A DNA stretch of 64,000 nt from CAYMUC01 sp964471865 (GCA_964471865.1 CAYYHU010000002.1:1-64000), one strand, 5' to 3'; positions 43,674-52,988 are shown, counted from the first letter of the stretch. A program made the numbers and translations. Notes: generated by a model not told the origin, from the sequence alone.

Positions 43674-46232
43674 TCATCCCGAGAAGAACCCGGCGATGCC
43701 TCCAGCCATCTGCTCCCGATACGACCATCCCGACAGCACGACATCCACCATCGTGAGCGAGGTGTGGATATGGCCACGAGCCCGCACATGGGTCACGGGA
43801 ACTCCCGCTCGGGCCAGTGCCTCGGCATAGGCATCCCCTTCGTCCCGCAAGGGGTCGTACTGACAGGTGATCACCATGGCCGGCGGCAATCCGGCGAAGG
43901 AGTCAGCAAGCAACGGTGACGCCTCGGGGTTCTGACGCTCTTCGACGGTGGCGTAGTGACCCCAGACCCAGTCCATCATCGCTCGGGTCAACATGTATCC
44001 CTCGGCGTTGTCGTCGTAGGAGCCGTGGTGTCGAGAACCATCGGTGACCGGAGTCAGGAGCAACTGGCCCTCGAGACGCGGCCCTTGGCGATCCCGCGCC
44101 ATCGCACTCACGACCGCAGCGAGGTTGCCTCCCGCGCTCCATCCCGCCACCGCGATCCGTCCATCACCTCCGAGCTCCTCGGAATGTGACGACACCCACT
44201 CGACAGCGGCATAGGCGTCGGTGGGAGCTGCCGGGAAGGGATCTTCAGGGGCGTGGCGGTAATCGACCGACACGAACATCGCCCCGGAGCGAACGCATAG
44301 ATCTCGACACAGTGGATCGTCAGAGACCTGGCTGCCAAAGAGCCATCCACCACCGTGGAAATACACCACGATCGGGTGGGGTCCCGGGGTCAGCGGTCGA
44401 TAGAGGCGATAGGCGAGATCGGCTGCGGGACCGGGGAACGTTCCGTCCAGGATCTCGCCGACCTCGGGTCCAGGTGGCCGCATTCCCGCTGATGCTTGCG
44501 AGAATGCCCGCGCCTCCGCTGGACTGAGCGTCTCGATGGCCGGAAGCCCCATCTGGGCCATCACGTCGAGAACCATCTCCACATCGGGTTGGATCTCTCG
44601 AACAACTCCGTCATGACAGCGATGTCCTGGCGGGCCGTCCAGGGAGAACCCCAACAGTCCCTGAGCCATCACCTCGTCACAGATCTTTCGGTAACGGCCC
44701 ACTCCCCCGGCATAGGGCAACAACACTCGTGGTTTGCCTGGAACGTTGGCGCCCATGTACCACGAATCGGTTTCGGTGAGCATCGAGAGATCGGCGCAAT
44801 CCTCACCATGGGCTCTCCATCCCTCCTGGGCTCGGGGGGTGGCCTCAATGCGTTCGGATCCTTCCTCGCGCATCGCGATCAGGGTGTCCCGGATCCATTC
44901 GACGTGTTGTTCGATCGACACCATCATGTTCGAAAACACCGATGGACTTCCCGGGCCGGTGACCATGAAAAGGTTCGGAAACCCCACGGTGGCCAGTCCG
45001 AGATAGGTGAGCGGTCCGTGCTCCCAGGCCTTTTTGAGCGTCACCCCGTTCGATCCGGTGATGTCCACCGCGACGAGAGCCCCCGTCATGGCATCGAAAC
45101 CCGTTGCGTACACGATCGCGTCCACGTCGATCGTCTCATCGCCGACATCGATGCCGGTTTCGGTGATCGAGCGGATCGGTGTCCGGTTCAGATCGATAAG
45201 GCGGACATGGGGCCGATTGAAGGTCTCGTAGTACCCCGTGTCCATACAAGGGCGTTTGGTGCCAAAGGGATACGTCCGAGGACTGAGAGTCTCGGCGAGT
45301 TCAGGATCCTGCACCACCTCACGGATCTTGGACCTGATGAACTCCGCCACGACCTCGTTGGCCTCATGGCTGAACGAGGCATCGGTGAACACCGTTTGGA
45401 GTGTCAACAACTCCCCGCGACTCCAGGCCGCTTCGAGCATCTCGTGCGCCGTATCACGATCCACGGCCAAGGCCGACACAGTGGGCATCGGATACGGAAC
45501 CCCGGTCATCGACATGCGGGCTTCGGCTTCGTATCCGGCCCGATCAGCCCGAAGGCGTTCCACCCGATCGGCCACTGGCGGTCCGTTGAGCGCGGGCATC
45601 GAGAAGTTGGGAGTGCGCTGCAACACCGTCAGCGATGCCGCCTGATCAGCGATGATCGGAATGGACTGGATCGCCGAGGATCCGGTTCCGATCACGGCGA
45701 CCCGTCGTCCACTGAAGTCGACACCTTCATGTGGCCACCGACCAGTCACGTAGACCTCGCCATCGAAACGCTCGACCCCGGGCAGGTCGGGTTCTTTGGG
45801 AACCGAGAGACATCCGGTGGCCATCACGTAGAACCGGCAACGAATCTTCTCGCCCGCCGAGGTCGACACGGCCCATGACCGACCCTCTTCATCCCACACG
45901 GCGTTCGTGACTCGGACACCGAAGTCGATACCGGAATAGAGATCGTGCTTTCGAGCCACGAACTGGGCGTAGCGAAGGATCTCGGGCTGGGTCGCGTGCT
46001 TTTCGGACCAGGACCACTGATCGTGGAGTTCGGGATCCCAGGTGAACTGGTAGTCGGTCGTGGAAATGTCGCACCGCGCCCCGGGATACCGGTTCCAATA
46101 CCACGTCCCACCCACGTCATCACCGGCTTCGAGCACCCGAGACGAGAACCCGTGCTCACGTAACTCGTGCAACAGATAGATACCGGCAAACCCAGCCCCT
46201 ACGACGACGACGTCAACGTCGGTCTCCCCCAT
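43674..46232 (-). CDS. Baeyer-Villiger monooxygenase fused to alpha/beta-hydrolase esterase
   Basis: 852 residues in two enzymes. Residues 1-530 are a flavin monooxygenase: VVVGAGFAGIYLLHELRE (FAD), DVGGTWYWNRYPGARCD, VAVIGTGSSAIQ (NADP) and FDGEVYVTGRWP, the Baeyer-Villiger fingerprint FxGxxxHxxxWP with Val where His is usual. Residues 600-852 are a hormone-sensitive-lipase-type hydrolase with VVYFHGGGW (oxyanion hole), GWSAGG (Ser), YDPLRDEGDA (Asp) and GHIHTS (His). A BVMO turns a ketone into an ester and the hydrolase cleaves it, so ketone-to-acid-plus-alcohol conversion in one chain is a reasonable inference. The ATG at 46232 is the family start. Confidence 0.88.
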   Translation of the reverse strand: MGETDVDVVVVGAGFAGIYLLHELREHGFSSRVLEAGDDVGGTWYWNRYPGARCDISTTDYQFTWDPELHDQWSWSEKHATQPEILRYAQFVARKHDLYSGIDFGVRVTNAVWDEEGRSWAVSTSAGEKIRCRFYVMATGCLSVPKEPDLPGVERFDGEVYVTGRWPHEGVDFSGRRVAVIGTGSSAIQSIPIIADQAASLTVLQRTPNFSMPALNGPPVADRVERLRADRAGYEAEARMSMTGVPYPMPTVSALAVDRDTAHEMLEAAWSRGELLTLQTVFTDASFSHEANEVVAEFIRSKIREVVQDPELAETLSPRTYPFGTKRPCMDTGYYETFNRPHVRLIDLNRTPIRSITETGIDVGDETIDVDAIVYATGFDAMTGALVAVDITGSNGVTLKKAWEHGPLTYLGLATVGFPNLFMVTGPGSPSVFSNMMVSIEQHVEWIRDTLIAMREEGSERIEATPRAQEGWRAHGEDCADLSMLTETDSWYMGANVPGKPRVLLPYAGGVGRYRKICDEVMAQGLLGFSLDGPPGHRCHDGVVREIQPDVEMVLDVMAQMGLPAIETLSPAEARAFSQASAGMRPPGPEVGEILDGTFPGPAADLAYRLYRPLTPGPHPIVVYFHGGGWLFGSQVSDDPLCRDLCVRSGAMFVSVDYRHAPEDPFPAAPTDAYAAVEWVSSHSEELGGDGRIAVAGWSAGGNLAAVVSAMARDRQGPRLEGQLLLTPVTDGSRHHGSYDDNAEGYMLTRAMMDWVWGHYATVEERQNPEASPLLADSFAGLPPAMVITCQYDPLRDEGDAYAEALARAGVPVTHVRARGHIHTSLTMVDVVLSGWSYREQMAGGIAGFFSG

Positions 46233-46292
46233 GGCCTCGATCCCCCTATGACGTGTGACCACTGTCGGCACTGCGACGCCTCCAGTCTTTCA

Positions 46293-46319
46293 GATGCGGT
46301 CCGTCACGACGACCGCATC
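46293..46319. promoter_or_regulatory. Inverted repeat upstream of BVMO-esterase gene
   Basis: Perfect 9-bp arms GATGCGGTC / GACCGCATC separated by 9 nt, 61 bp upstream of the BVMO-esterase start. Placement suits an operator for that gene. It could also form an RNA hairpin in the leader. Confidence 0.45.
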
Positions 46320-46569
46320 ACCAGAACCGGCCACCGCCGCCACATCACCGATGCCTCCGTCTACCTCACAGCTCAGTGCGCGAGGTGCGCCATTCGTGAA
46401 ACGACGCACCGTCGGACGGCGTTTCCCCGACATGACAGCGACCCGATCGCGTCGTGGGGCGGATACCGAGGGCCTGAGGAAAGGCAATCTCCCTGAGCCG
46501 CCCCACGAAGAACTGAAGTGACCCCCGCATCATGGAAGGGGTTGGCGTGGCAGCATGCCCCTGCGGTGG

Positions 46570-46735
46570 CCCCGAGGTCGATGGGGCTGAGGTATCCGAC
46601 GGGCAGTAGCGCCAAGTTCGGTTGTAGAGCGCTTCGGTCGATCGTCAGCTGCCGCGGCAGTCCCTTCTTGCGGTTCCTGACGATCCAGAAGTAGGCGGAG
46701 ATCCCGGGTGTCTAGAACATCTGGTCTAGGCGGGA
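46570..46735 (-). pseudogene. Possible remnant of a type I DNA methylase (HsdM-like)
   Basis: One minus-strand frame reads QMF, then a TAG stop, then TPGISAYFWIVRNRKK. This resembles the QMFxxTGIxxYxWxxxNRK segment of HsdM methylases. Downstream the frame is not obviously related. The similarity is short and recalled from memory, so this is a weak call. Confidence 0.25.
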
Positions 46736-46788
46736 GATCGCGTTCATCGACGGCGACGCCGACGTCCGAGACGTGGGCCACGTCTTCA

Positions 46789-47559
46789 CTATCGCGGTTT
46801 GGCTCCCCCGCCGACGCGGATGATCTCACCGGTCACCCAACTCGACGCGTCAGAGGCCAGGTAGAGGCATGCGGCAGCGATGTCCTGGGGAGTGCCGAGG
46901 CGCCCGAGAGGGATGTTCCATTTGGCGAGCACCTCGTCGAGTTCGGACTCGTCGTGGCCGATGGCCTGGAGCATCACCTCGGTCGGGATCGCTCCTGGGG
47001 CGACGGCGTTGACTCGGATGTCAGGTGCGAACTCCGCCGAGAGGGTCCACGTGACGGAGTTTGTACCGGCCTTGGCTGCTCCGTAATGAACGCTGCCCGG
47101 CACCGGCCCGGAGCCCGCGCCTGATGTGATGTTGATGATGGACCCGGTGTCCATGTACCGCTTGGCCGTGAGGCAGCCGACGTACACCGCGGTGACATTG
47201 AGCGCCAGCGTGCGGTCCCATTCCTCGCGAGGTAGCTCGGTGGCGGGCACCTTCAGCGGCGAACCGCCTGCGTTGTTGACCCAGATCGTGAGCTTCCCGA
47301 ACTCGGCCACAGCAGCCCGGGCCAGCGCGTCGACCGCGCCGTCATCGGTGACATCGGTGGCGACCGCGATCGCCCGGCCGCCGGCATCGACGATCGAAGA
47401 AGCGACGCGGTCGATCTCCTCGGTCCGCCGAGCGGCAACCACTACCGCTGCGCCGGCCTCGGCGAAAGCCGTAGCGATGCCTTCGCCGATGCCCCGGCCG
47501 CCTCCGGTGACCACTGCCACATGGCCGGTGAGGTCGAACAACTCTGGTGTGGTCGGCAT
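46789..47559 (-). CDS. Short-chain dehydrogenase/reductase
   Basis: A 256-residue SDR closely resembling the one at 9733-10524: same TGGGRGIGEG start, NNAGG, NITSGAGSGPVPGSVHYGAAK catalytic region and the unusual RVGGGAKPR terminus. It lies 4 bp downstream of the P450 gene on the same strand, so a P450-alcohol-ketone sequence is plausible. Confidence 0.88.
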   Translation of the reverse strand: MPTTPELFDLTGHVAVVTGGGRGIGEGIATAFAEAGAAVVVAARRTEEIDRVASSIVDAGGRAIAVATDVTDDGAVDALARAAVAEFGKLTIWVNNAGGSPLKVPATELPREEWDRTLALNVTAVYVGCLTAKRYMDTGSIINITSGAGSGPVPGSVHYGAAKAGTNSVTWTLSAEFAPDIRVNAVAPGAIPTEVMLQAIGHDESELDEVLAKWNIPLGRLGTPQDIAAACLYLASDASSWVTGEIIRVGGGAKPR

Positions 47560-47563
47560 TGTG

Positions 47564-48847
47564 TCAGGACTCCTCTGGCCGGCGTCGCTTGGTCACGTGC
47601 AGGTCGAGCTGGGCCAGACCCCGCAGGAGGTAACTGGGCTCGTACTCGAAGGTATTGTTGGGAGCGAAGCGGGGCAGCTCGATTCGCTTCACAAGTTCCT
47701 CGAACGCGACCTTGCCTTCCAGGCGCGACAGCGGAGCCCCGATGCAGAAGTGGTGGCCCTTTCCGAAGGCAACGTGTTCGTTGAGGTTCGGGCGCGTGAG
47801 ATCGAACACTTCGGCGTCGTCGAACACCGACGTGTCGCGGTTCGCCGCTGCGAACATCACCCACAGGGTCGACCCAGCCGGGATTGGCACACCGTCGATC
47901 TCGGTGTCGGCGGTGACGTACCGAAACAGGCCCTGGTTGGGCGACGAAAGACGGAGACCTTCCTCGACCAACCCGTGGATCCGCGCAGGCGGATCGGCCT
48001 CAAGCGCCGACCACACCTCGGGACGCTCGACGAGCATCCGCATCGTCTCGTTCAAGAACTTCGTGGTCGTCTCGTTCCCGGCCACCATCAGCTGCTTGAT
48101 GATGCCGTACACCTCGGGAAACTCGAGCTTGCGGATCTCACCGTCGGGGGTGTCGGGGTCATCAAAATCGGCGTGGGCCAACTCGGACAGGATGTCGTCG
48201 GTGCGGTTGGTCAACCGGTCCTGGTATTCGCCGTACCAGTACCGCTGCGCCTCGACCTGAGACCGCGCGGCATCGAGACGCACCTCATCGGGTGGGCTTG
48301 CGCCGAGCGCGATGTTGGCGGCCTCGGACCAGACCTTGATGCTGTCGATGGTGTCGGCCGACATGTTGAGCGTGTGATGGATGACCCGGACCGGCAATGA
48401 AACGGCGAAGTCAGCGTGGAAGTCGATCAACCCGTCGTCTGGGAACGCATCGATCAACTCGATGGCGATGTCGCGCACCGTGTCCTCGAGTCGGGCGATG
48501 CGCCGGGCTGAGAACGTACGGGCAACCAACTTGCGGTACCTCGTGTGACGCGGCGGATCGACGGTCAGGAGGGTCTCGGCCCGAGGCCAACCGTCAGCCA
48601 TGATCGCGGCCACCTGTTCCATGACCGCGCTCGAAGCGGCAGTCTTCACGTTGGAGCCCACCGAGGAGAACGTGGCGGTGTCTCGTAGCACCCGGTTGAC
48701 CACGTCGTGACGGGCCACGAAATACATCCCGGTAGCCTCGTGGTGGAAGACCGGCCCGTGCGAACGCAGCGCGGCGTAGTGATCGAACGGGCACTGCTGG
48801 ACCGTGCGATCCATCGGGTCGTAGTCGGCAAGATCAACGGGACTCAC
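47564..48847 (-). CDS. Cytochrome P450 monooxygenase
   Basis: A 427-residue P450. I-helix MVAGNETTTKF near residue 247, K-helix ExxR near residue 285, and heme loop VAFGKGHHFCIGAP near residue 360 with Cys and His present. The sequence is typical of actinobacterial CYPs for small hydrophobic substrates. It is the first gene of the operon and its promoter carries the TGAAC/GTTCA palindrome at 48882. Confidence 0.92.
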   Translation of the reverse strand: MSPVDLADYDPMDRTVQQCPFDHYAALRSHGPVFHHEATGMYFVARHDVVNRVLRDTATFSSVGSNVKTAASSAVMEQVAAIMADGWPRAETLLTVDPPRHTRYRKLVARTFSARRIARLEDTVRDIAIELIDAFPDDGLIDFHADFAVSLPVRVIHHTLNMSADTIDSIKVWSEAANIALGASPPDEVRLDAARSQVEAQRYWYGEYQDRLTNRTDDILSELAHADFDDPDTPDGEIRKLEFPEVYGIIKQLMVAGNETTTKFLNETMRMLVERPEVWSALEADPPARIHGLVEEGLRLSSPNQGLFRYVTADTEIDGVPIPAGSTLWVMFAAANRDTSVFDDAEVFDLTRPNLNEHVAFGKGHHFCIGAPLSRLEGKVAFEELVKRIELPRFAPNNTFEYEPSYLLRGLAQLDLHVTKRRRPEES

Positions 48848-48881
48848 AGCGCAGAACCCTAGTGGAAGGTGCCGATCGAAG

Positions 48882-48895
48882 TGAACAGTCGTTCA
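48882..48895. promoter_or_regulatory. TGAAC-N4-GTTCA operator in P450/tetR divergent promoter
   Basis: TGAACAGTCGTTCA, perfect 5-bp arms around AGTC, extended on both sides with one mismatched pair. It lies 34 bp upstream of the P450 start and 50 bp upstream of the TetR start. The same half-sites and spacing occur at 54680-54693. The likely binder is the adjacent TetR protein. Confidence 0.7.
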
Positions 48896-48945
48896 TTTGG
48901 CGGTACTGTTGAGCCGGTGATTCCAGTTCCGCGCCCAGAGTCCCG

Positions 48946-49569
48946 ATGACGCCCTCACGCCTCGGCCGCCCAGTCGACGCCGACAGTGACGCCACCCGGG
49001 CTCGAATCCTTGCCGCAGCACGCACCGCCTTCGCCGACCTGGGCTATGCAGCAACGACCTACCGACTCCTCGCCAGACGCACCGGCCTGGCTCCCTCGGC
49101 GCTGTATAACTACTTCGCCTCCAAGGCCGACCTATACCGGGCGGTTCACGCCGACGTTCAGCTGGAGAACTACGCGGGTTCGATCCTTCCCGCTATCAGC
49201 GGGACTGAGACGTTCGCCGAACGGGTGGACCAACTTCTGGGGTCGTTCGTGGCCATGAATGCCAAGGTCCCCGAGGCCGCCCGCTTTCAGGCGGCCGCCC
49301 GCACCGACACCGCCCGCCACGCCGAGCTCGCATCCCTCGGCGCGGCGCTTCCCACGCAACGCCGACTCCTCTTCGAAGAAATGGCCGACCTGGGCATCGC
49401 CACCGGCGAGCTCCCGGCCGATCAACGACACCAGATACTCGCCATGCTCGAAGCCCTGACGGTCGGATTGATCGAGGTATCGGCCGAGCCCGAGCTACAC
49501 CGTGCCGCGGTGAGCGGGTTCCGAAGCGCCATCGCCGCCCTCATCGAACGCAGAGCAGAGGCAGGATGA
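48946..49569 (+). CDS. TetR family transcriptional regulator
   Basis: A 207-residue repressor. The DNA-binding domain ATRARILAAARTAFADLGYAATTYRLLARR and APSALYNYFASKADLYRAV cover residues 15-70. A helical ligand domain follows. It is divergent from the P450 gene and overlaps the SDR at 49566 by 4 bp. Inferred to control its own promoter region and the Rieske/SDR divergent promoter, through the TGAAC-N4-GTTCA palindromes. The ligand is unknown. Confidence 0.92.
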   Translation: MTPSRLGRPVDADSDATRARILAAARTAFADLGYAATTYRLLARRTGLAPSALYNYFASKADLYRAVHADVQLENYAGSILPAISGTETFAERVDQLLGSFVAMNAKVPEAARFQAAARTDTARHAELASLGAALPTQRRLLFEEMADLGIATGELPADQRHQILAMLEALTVGLIEVSAEPELHRAAVSGFRSAIAALIERRAEAG

Positions 49570-50318
49570 GCGATACGGCACCACGCACCGCCGTGATATC
49601 CGGCGGGGGCACCGGCATCGGCAGAGCCGTCTCAGAGGCGCTTTTGCGCGACGGGTACCAGGTGGCCCTTCTCGGGCGACGCGGCAACGTACTGACCGAG
49701 GCTGCGGCGGCAATGGCCCATCTCGGCTCCGTGCACACCCACGTTGTCGATCTGTCCAAGCCCGACGGCGTCGAGGGGGTGCTGCTCCGGGTCGCTGACG
49801 ACCTCGGCGGCGTCGTCGACGTCGTCGTGGCCAACGCCGGCCGGGCAACAGCACGGCCGAGTGCGAGCCTGGCGTCACATCACGATGCCTGGATGGACGC
49901 CATCGCTGGCAACGCCCTGACCTCGGTCCTGCTCGTCGAGGGCCTACGACCCCGCCTCTCCGACACCGGACGAATCATCTTCGTCAGCTCGGCCGCAGCC
50001 ACCGGAGCGGGTGGTGCCGCCTACGGCGCGGCCAAAGCCGCCCTCCACGGGTGGATGTACGACCTCGCGGTGGAGCTCGGAGCCCATGGGGTCACCTGCA
50101 ACGTGGTCTCGCCGGGCTTCATCGACGACACCGAGCTGTTCGGTGGCCGCCTGAGCGATGAGCGCCGAGCCGCCTTCGTCGATCGTACGCTCGTCAAGCG
50201 CGGGGGTCGGCCCGCAGACGTGGCCGACTGCGTTCGGTGGCTCGCTGCCCCGGAAACTGGCTACGTGACGGCTCAGGTCATCGGTATCGACGGAGGAGCG
50301 CTCGTCGACCCGGGCTGA
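49566..50318 (+). CDS. Short-chain dehydrogenase/reductase
   Basis: A 250-residue SDR: SGGGTGIGRA near residue 13, ANAGR near residue 88, VSSAAATGAGGAAYGAAKAALHG with the catalytic Ser/Tyr/Lys, SPGFIDDTE, IDGG at the end. Its ATG overlaps the tetR stop (ATGA). Likely part of the local catabolic regulon. The substrate is unknown. Confidence 0.87.
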   Translation: MSDTAPRTAVISGGGTGIGRAVSEALLRDGYQVALLGRRGNVLTEAAAAMAHLGSVHTHVVDLSKPDGVEGVLLRVADDLGGVVDVVVANAGRATARPSASLASHHDAWMDAIAGNALTSVLLVEGLRPRLSDTGRIIFVSSAAATGAGGAAYGAAKAALHGWMYDLAVELGAHGVTCNVVSPGFIDDTELFGGRLSDERRAAFVDRTLVKRGGRPADVADCVRWLAAPETGYVTAQVIGIDGGALVDPG

Positions 50319-50369
50319 CCGCATCCACCAGCGCAACACCGTGCGGGCCTTGGCGCGCCCCGTCGACCT

Positions 50370-52109
50370 CTACTCGAGGATGGTGACCGTGCCCGACGTG
50401 CCGTTGACCTCGATCAACGCGCCCTCGGGAATGCGTTCGGTTGCGTCTTTCACCGAGACGACACACGGAAGACCAAGCTCGCGGCTCACGATGATGGCAT
50501 GGCTGATCTGGCCGCCCACGTTGACCACCACTCCATCGACCGCCATGAACAGGGGTGTCCAGGCCGGGTCGGTGAGGGGCGCCACCATGATGTCGCCAGG
50601 CCCCAGCTCGCCGGGGTGGCCCGGATCACGCACGATGCGGGCCCGGCCCTGCACGATGCCCGGCGAACCGGTGATGCCGACCATGTGCTCGCCCTTGTAG
50701 GCGCGCGCAACGGTGGCGATCCCCTTGTGGCTCCACTCGCCGAGAGAGGGAACGTGCGCGTCGCGGATGATGAAGGGCGGCTCGAGGTTCCACAGTTTCT
50801 GCCACGTCTCATAACGATCTGCGAGCATCGACGTGAACTGACTCGCGTCAGCAACGAAGTCTTCGAGCTCGTCGTCGGTGAGCATCCAGATGTGCTCGAC
50901 GTCTTGAAGTGTGCCCGCCTCCGTATGCCGGTGGCCGAGCTCGCGAAACACCATGCGGGCCTCGTGAACCGCCTTGATGATCGTGGTCTTCGTTCGTTCG
51001 CGAAAGACCATCATGTTGGCGCCTATGAGGGCAGCCTCGAACATGCCGCTCAGGTCTTTGTCCCCTCTCTCGGCCAGCTTGGCACGCACCTCGGCCGCAA
51101 GGCTCCGGCGTTCTGCCGCCAGGGCGTCGGCTCGGAGGCGGGGAGACTGGTGGTCGGCTTGGAACCGGACGCGGTCAAGGGCAGCCAACACGAGCTCGGG
51201 TCGGGTCTCCCAGGTCGGCGCGCTCAGCTCCCATTCGTTGGGTCCGCGCGATCCGAACTCATGGATGAATTCGTCCCACCTCGCCAGGAAATCGGCGGCT
51301 TCCGGCACATCCCGCAGCCGATCGAGCAGCCCATCCACACCTGCGTCGAACGCGGCGGTCAGCGCAGCAGAGTCCCGCACCATGCGCGACAACTCCCACA
51401 GCACAAACGACGGCGCTGCCGAGTCGACATCGCCCAGACCTGCCATCAGCCGCATGGGGATGTCGACGTCACCGATGGCCTCGCCAATGACCCCCAGAAT
51501 GCCGGGCGCGATGCCTGACGAGCTCGACGCAACGGATTGCTGGCTGAAGCCGTGCACGAGCAGCGGCTGCGTGCTCCGCGCCCGATCAAGCAGCTCTTGG
51601 TCACTCAAAGATGTCAGATCGGGCCGGTCATCTCGCAGCCGATCCACCTCGGCGCGATCCTCGTACAGTTCGGGCCACTCGGTAGTGGAGAGCACCCATT
51701 CCGTGTGGGCTTCGATCTTCGGAATCAGATGGGGCTTCTCGTCATCGGGGTGCGCGACATACGGGGGAACATCGGGATGATCGCCGAAAAAGGCCAGGTC
51801 GAGCTGGTCCACGGTGACCGCCGGGTTGCGAACGCCCTGCATGCGGATGTTCGCGAGGTTGATGTAGAAGTAACCCCCGAAAAAGCCGAACACCTCAGGG
51901 ATCACCGGATCGTACTCATCGGCCTCATACAGCCCCGTCCGGACCAATCCGTGCGCGGCACCGTGGATGATGCCGTTGTCCCATGCGAACTTCTGTCCGA
52001 GCGGGCTCGCCGGAGTGGGCAGAACCTCGCCGGCATTCGCCCTGGTGTAGTGCGGCCATCGCGGGCTGGGCGTGTAATCGGTGAACCACCGGTCTTGCAT
52101 CGTTGGCAT
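50370..52109 (-). CDS. PEP-utilizing enzyme mobile-domain protein without ATP-grasp domain
   Basis: 579 residues. The C-terminal 90 residues are a swivelling phosphohistidine domain: GITGSPGIVQGRARIVRD, then GDIMVAPLTDPAWTPLFM and VNVGGQISHAIIVSRELGLPCVV, with His in the SHA motif. The N-terminal 480 residues lack the ATP-grasp domain of PEP synthase. Similar split designs are known in phenylphosphate synthase, where subunits share the reaction. An ATP-grasp partner should exist but is not in the window. The best ribosome site (AGGAG) sits directly before the first ATG, so the start may be the ATG at 52100. The gene is last in the Rieske-ECH transcript. Confidence 0.7.
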   Translation of the reverse strand: MPTMQDRWFTDYTPSPRWPHYTRANAGEVLPTPASPLGQKFAWDNGIIHGAAHGLVRTGLYEADEYDPVIPEVFGFFGGYFYINLANIRMQGVRNPAVTVDQLDLAFFGDHPDVPPYVAHPDDEKPHLIPKIEAHTEWVLSTTEWPELYEDRAEVDRLRDDRPDLTSLSDQELLDRARSTQPLLVHGFSQQSVASSSSGIAPGILGVIGEAIGDVDIPMRLMAGLGDVDSAAPSFVLWELSRMVRDSAALTAAFDAGVDGLLDRLRDVPEAADFLARWDEFIHEFGSRGPNEWELSAPTWETRPELVLAALDRVRFQADHQSPRLRADALAAERRSLAAEVRAKLAERGDKDLSGMFEAALIGANMMVFRERTKTTIIKAVHEARMVFRELGHRHTEAGTLQDVEHIWMLTDDELEDFVADASQFTSMLADRYETWQKLWNLEPPFIIRDAHVPSLGEWSHKGIATVARAYKGEHMVGITGSPGIVQGRARIVRDPGHPGELGPGDIMVAPLTDPAWTPLFMAVDGVVVNVGGQISHAIIVSRELGLPCVVSVKDATERIPEGALIEVNGTSGTVTILE

Positions 52110-52125
52110 CTCCTATTCCGAGCTG

Positions 52126-52986
52126 TCAGTCGATGGGCGGGCTGAAGGGTCGGGGGCCTCGGTCGTCGCCGGCAAAGATGTCGGTTCCGGTCTCGCGCAT
52201 GTGCTCGCCTCGGGTGTGGGCATGGCCGACATGTTGCAGACCGAACGCCTGCTGTTGGGCAATCTGGAAGCCCTGGGCGTCGAGGGTTTGATTCACGGCG
52301 AGCTTCGCAAGCTTCAGGGCGAACGACGGCTTGTCGACAATGCGCGCGGCCATGGCCAGGGTGAAGTCACGCAACTCGTCGAGGGGAACCACATGGTTGA
52401 CCATCCCCAGGCGGTGCGCTTCGTCGGCGTCGATCGCGTCGCCGGTGAACAAGAGCTCCTTGGCCTTGCGGATGCCCAGCTCCCACGGGTGACAGAACCA
52501 TTCGACACCGTTGACGCCGTGGCTCACGGTCAAGTCCTGGAAGCTCGCATCGTCGGCGGCGATGATGAGGTCGCACACCCACATGAGCATGAGCCCACCG
52601 GCGATCACCCGGCCCTGCACCGCGGCGATGGTGGGCTTGGGTATGTCATGCCAGCGTCGGCACATGTGGAGGTACATCTCCTCCTCGTAGGCCATCAGGC
52701 CCTCGGATCCACCCCGTTCGGGGGATCCGCCGACCCAGACGGGGTCGGCGTCATAGACTCCGGGTCCCCTCAGGTCGTGGCCGGCCGAGAAGTGCGGGCC
52801 GTTCGCCGCGAGAACGATGCACTTGACGCTGTCGGTGCGCGCGGCGCGGGTGAACGCGTCGTTGAGCTCGTATGTCATCTGCTTGTTCTGGGCGTTTCGC
52901 GCCTCGGGCCGGTCGAGGGTGATGATCGCAATTCGCCCGTTGCTGACTTCCTCGTAGCGCACCACCTCGGGAGCCGTGTCCGCCAC
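52126..52986 (-). CDS. Enoyl-CoA hydratase/isomerase family protein
   Basis: A 286-residue crotonase. RPEARNAQNKQMTYELNDAF at the N-terminus, the oxyanion loops FSAGHDLRGPG near residue 70 and VQGRVIAGGLMLMWVCDLIIA near residue 120, then GMVNHVVPLDELRDF are typical. The GTG at 52986, just after the 67-residue gene, is preferred; an ATG at 53034 would overlap that gene. Crotonases hydrate or isomerise CoA esters. Followed 17 bp later by the PEP-domain gene. Confidence 0.87.
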   Translation of the reverse strand: MADTAPEVVRYEEVSNGRIAIITLDRPEARNAQNKQMTYELNDAFTRAARTDSVKCIVLAANGPHFSAGHDLRGPGVYDADPVWVGGSPERGGSEGLMAYEEEMYLHMCRRWHDIPKPTIAAVQGRVIAGGLMLMWVCDLIIAADDASFQDLTVSHGVNGVEWFCHPWELGIRKAKELLFTGDAIDADEAHRLGMVNHVVPLDELRDFTLAMAARIVDKPSFALKLAKLAVNQTLDAQGFQIAQQQAFGLQHVGHAHTRGEHMRETGTDIFAGDDRGPRPFSPPID

Positions 52987-52988
52987 GA

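Larger units (their letters stand above)
46233..46788. other. Gene-poor stretch upstream of the BVMO-esterase gene
   Basis: About 550 bp without a convincing intact gene. It holds the likely BVMO-esterase promoter with the inverted repeat at 46293-46319, short non-conserved open frames, and a possible remnant of a type I methylase at 46570-46735. It marks the left edge of the putative island that runs to the tRNA-Leu gene. Confidence 0.6.

Noticed and set aside
46712..46729. CTAGAACATCTGGTCTAG as a KstR-type steroid-regulator operator
   Set aside because: Spacing is two bases longer than the KstR consensus and it lies downstream of, not before, a gene start; it may be part of the methylase remnant.
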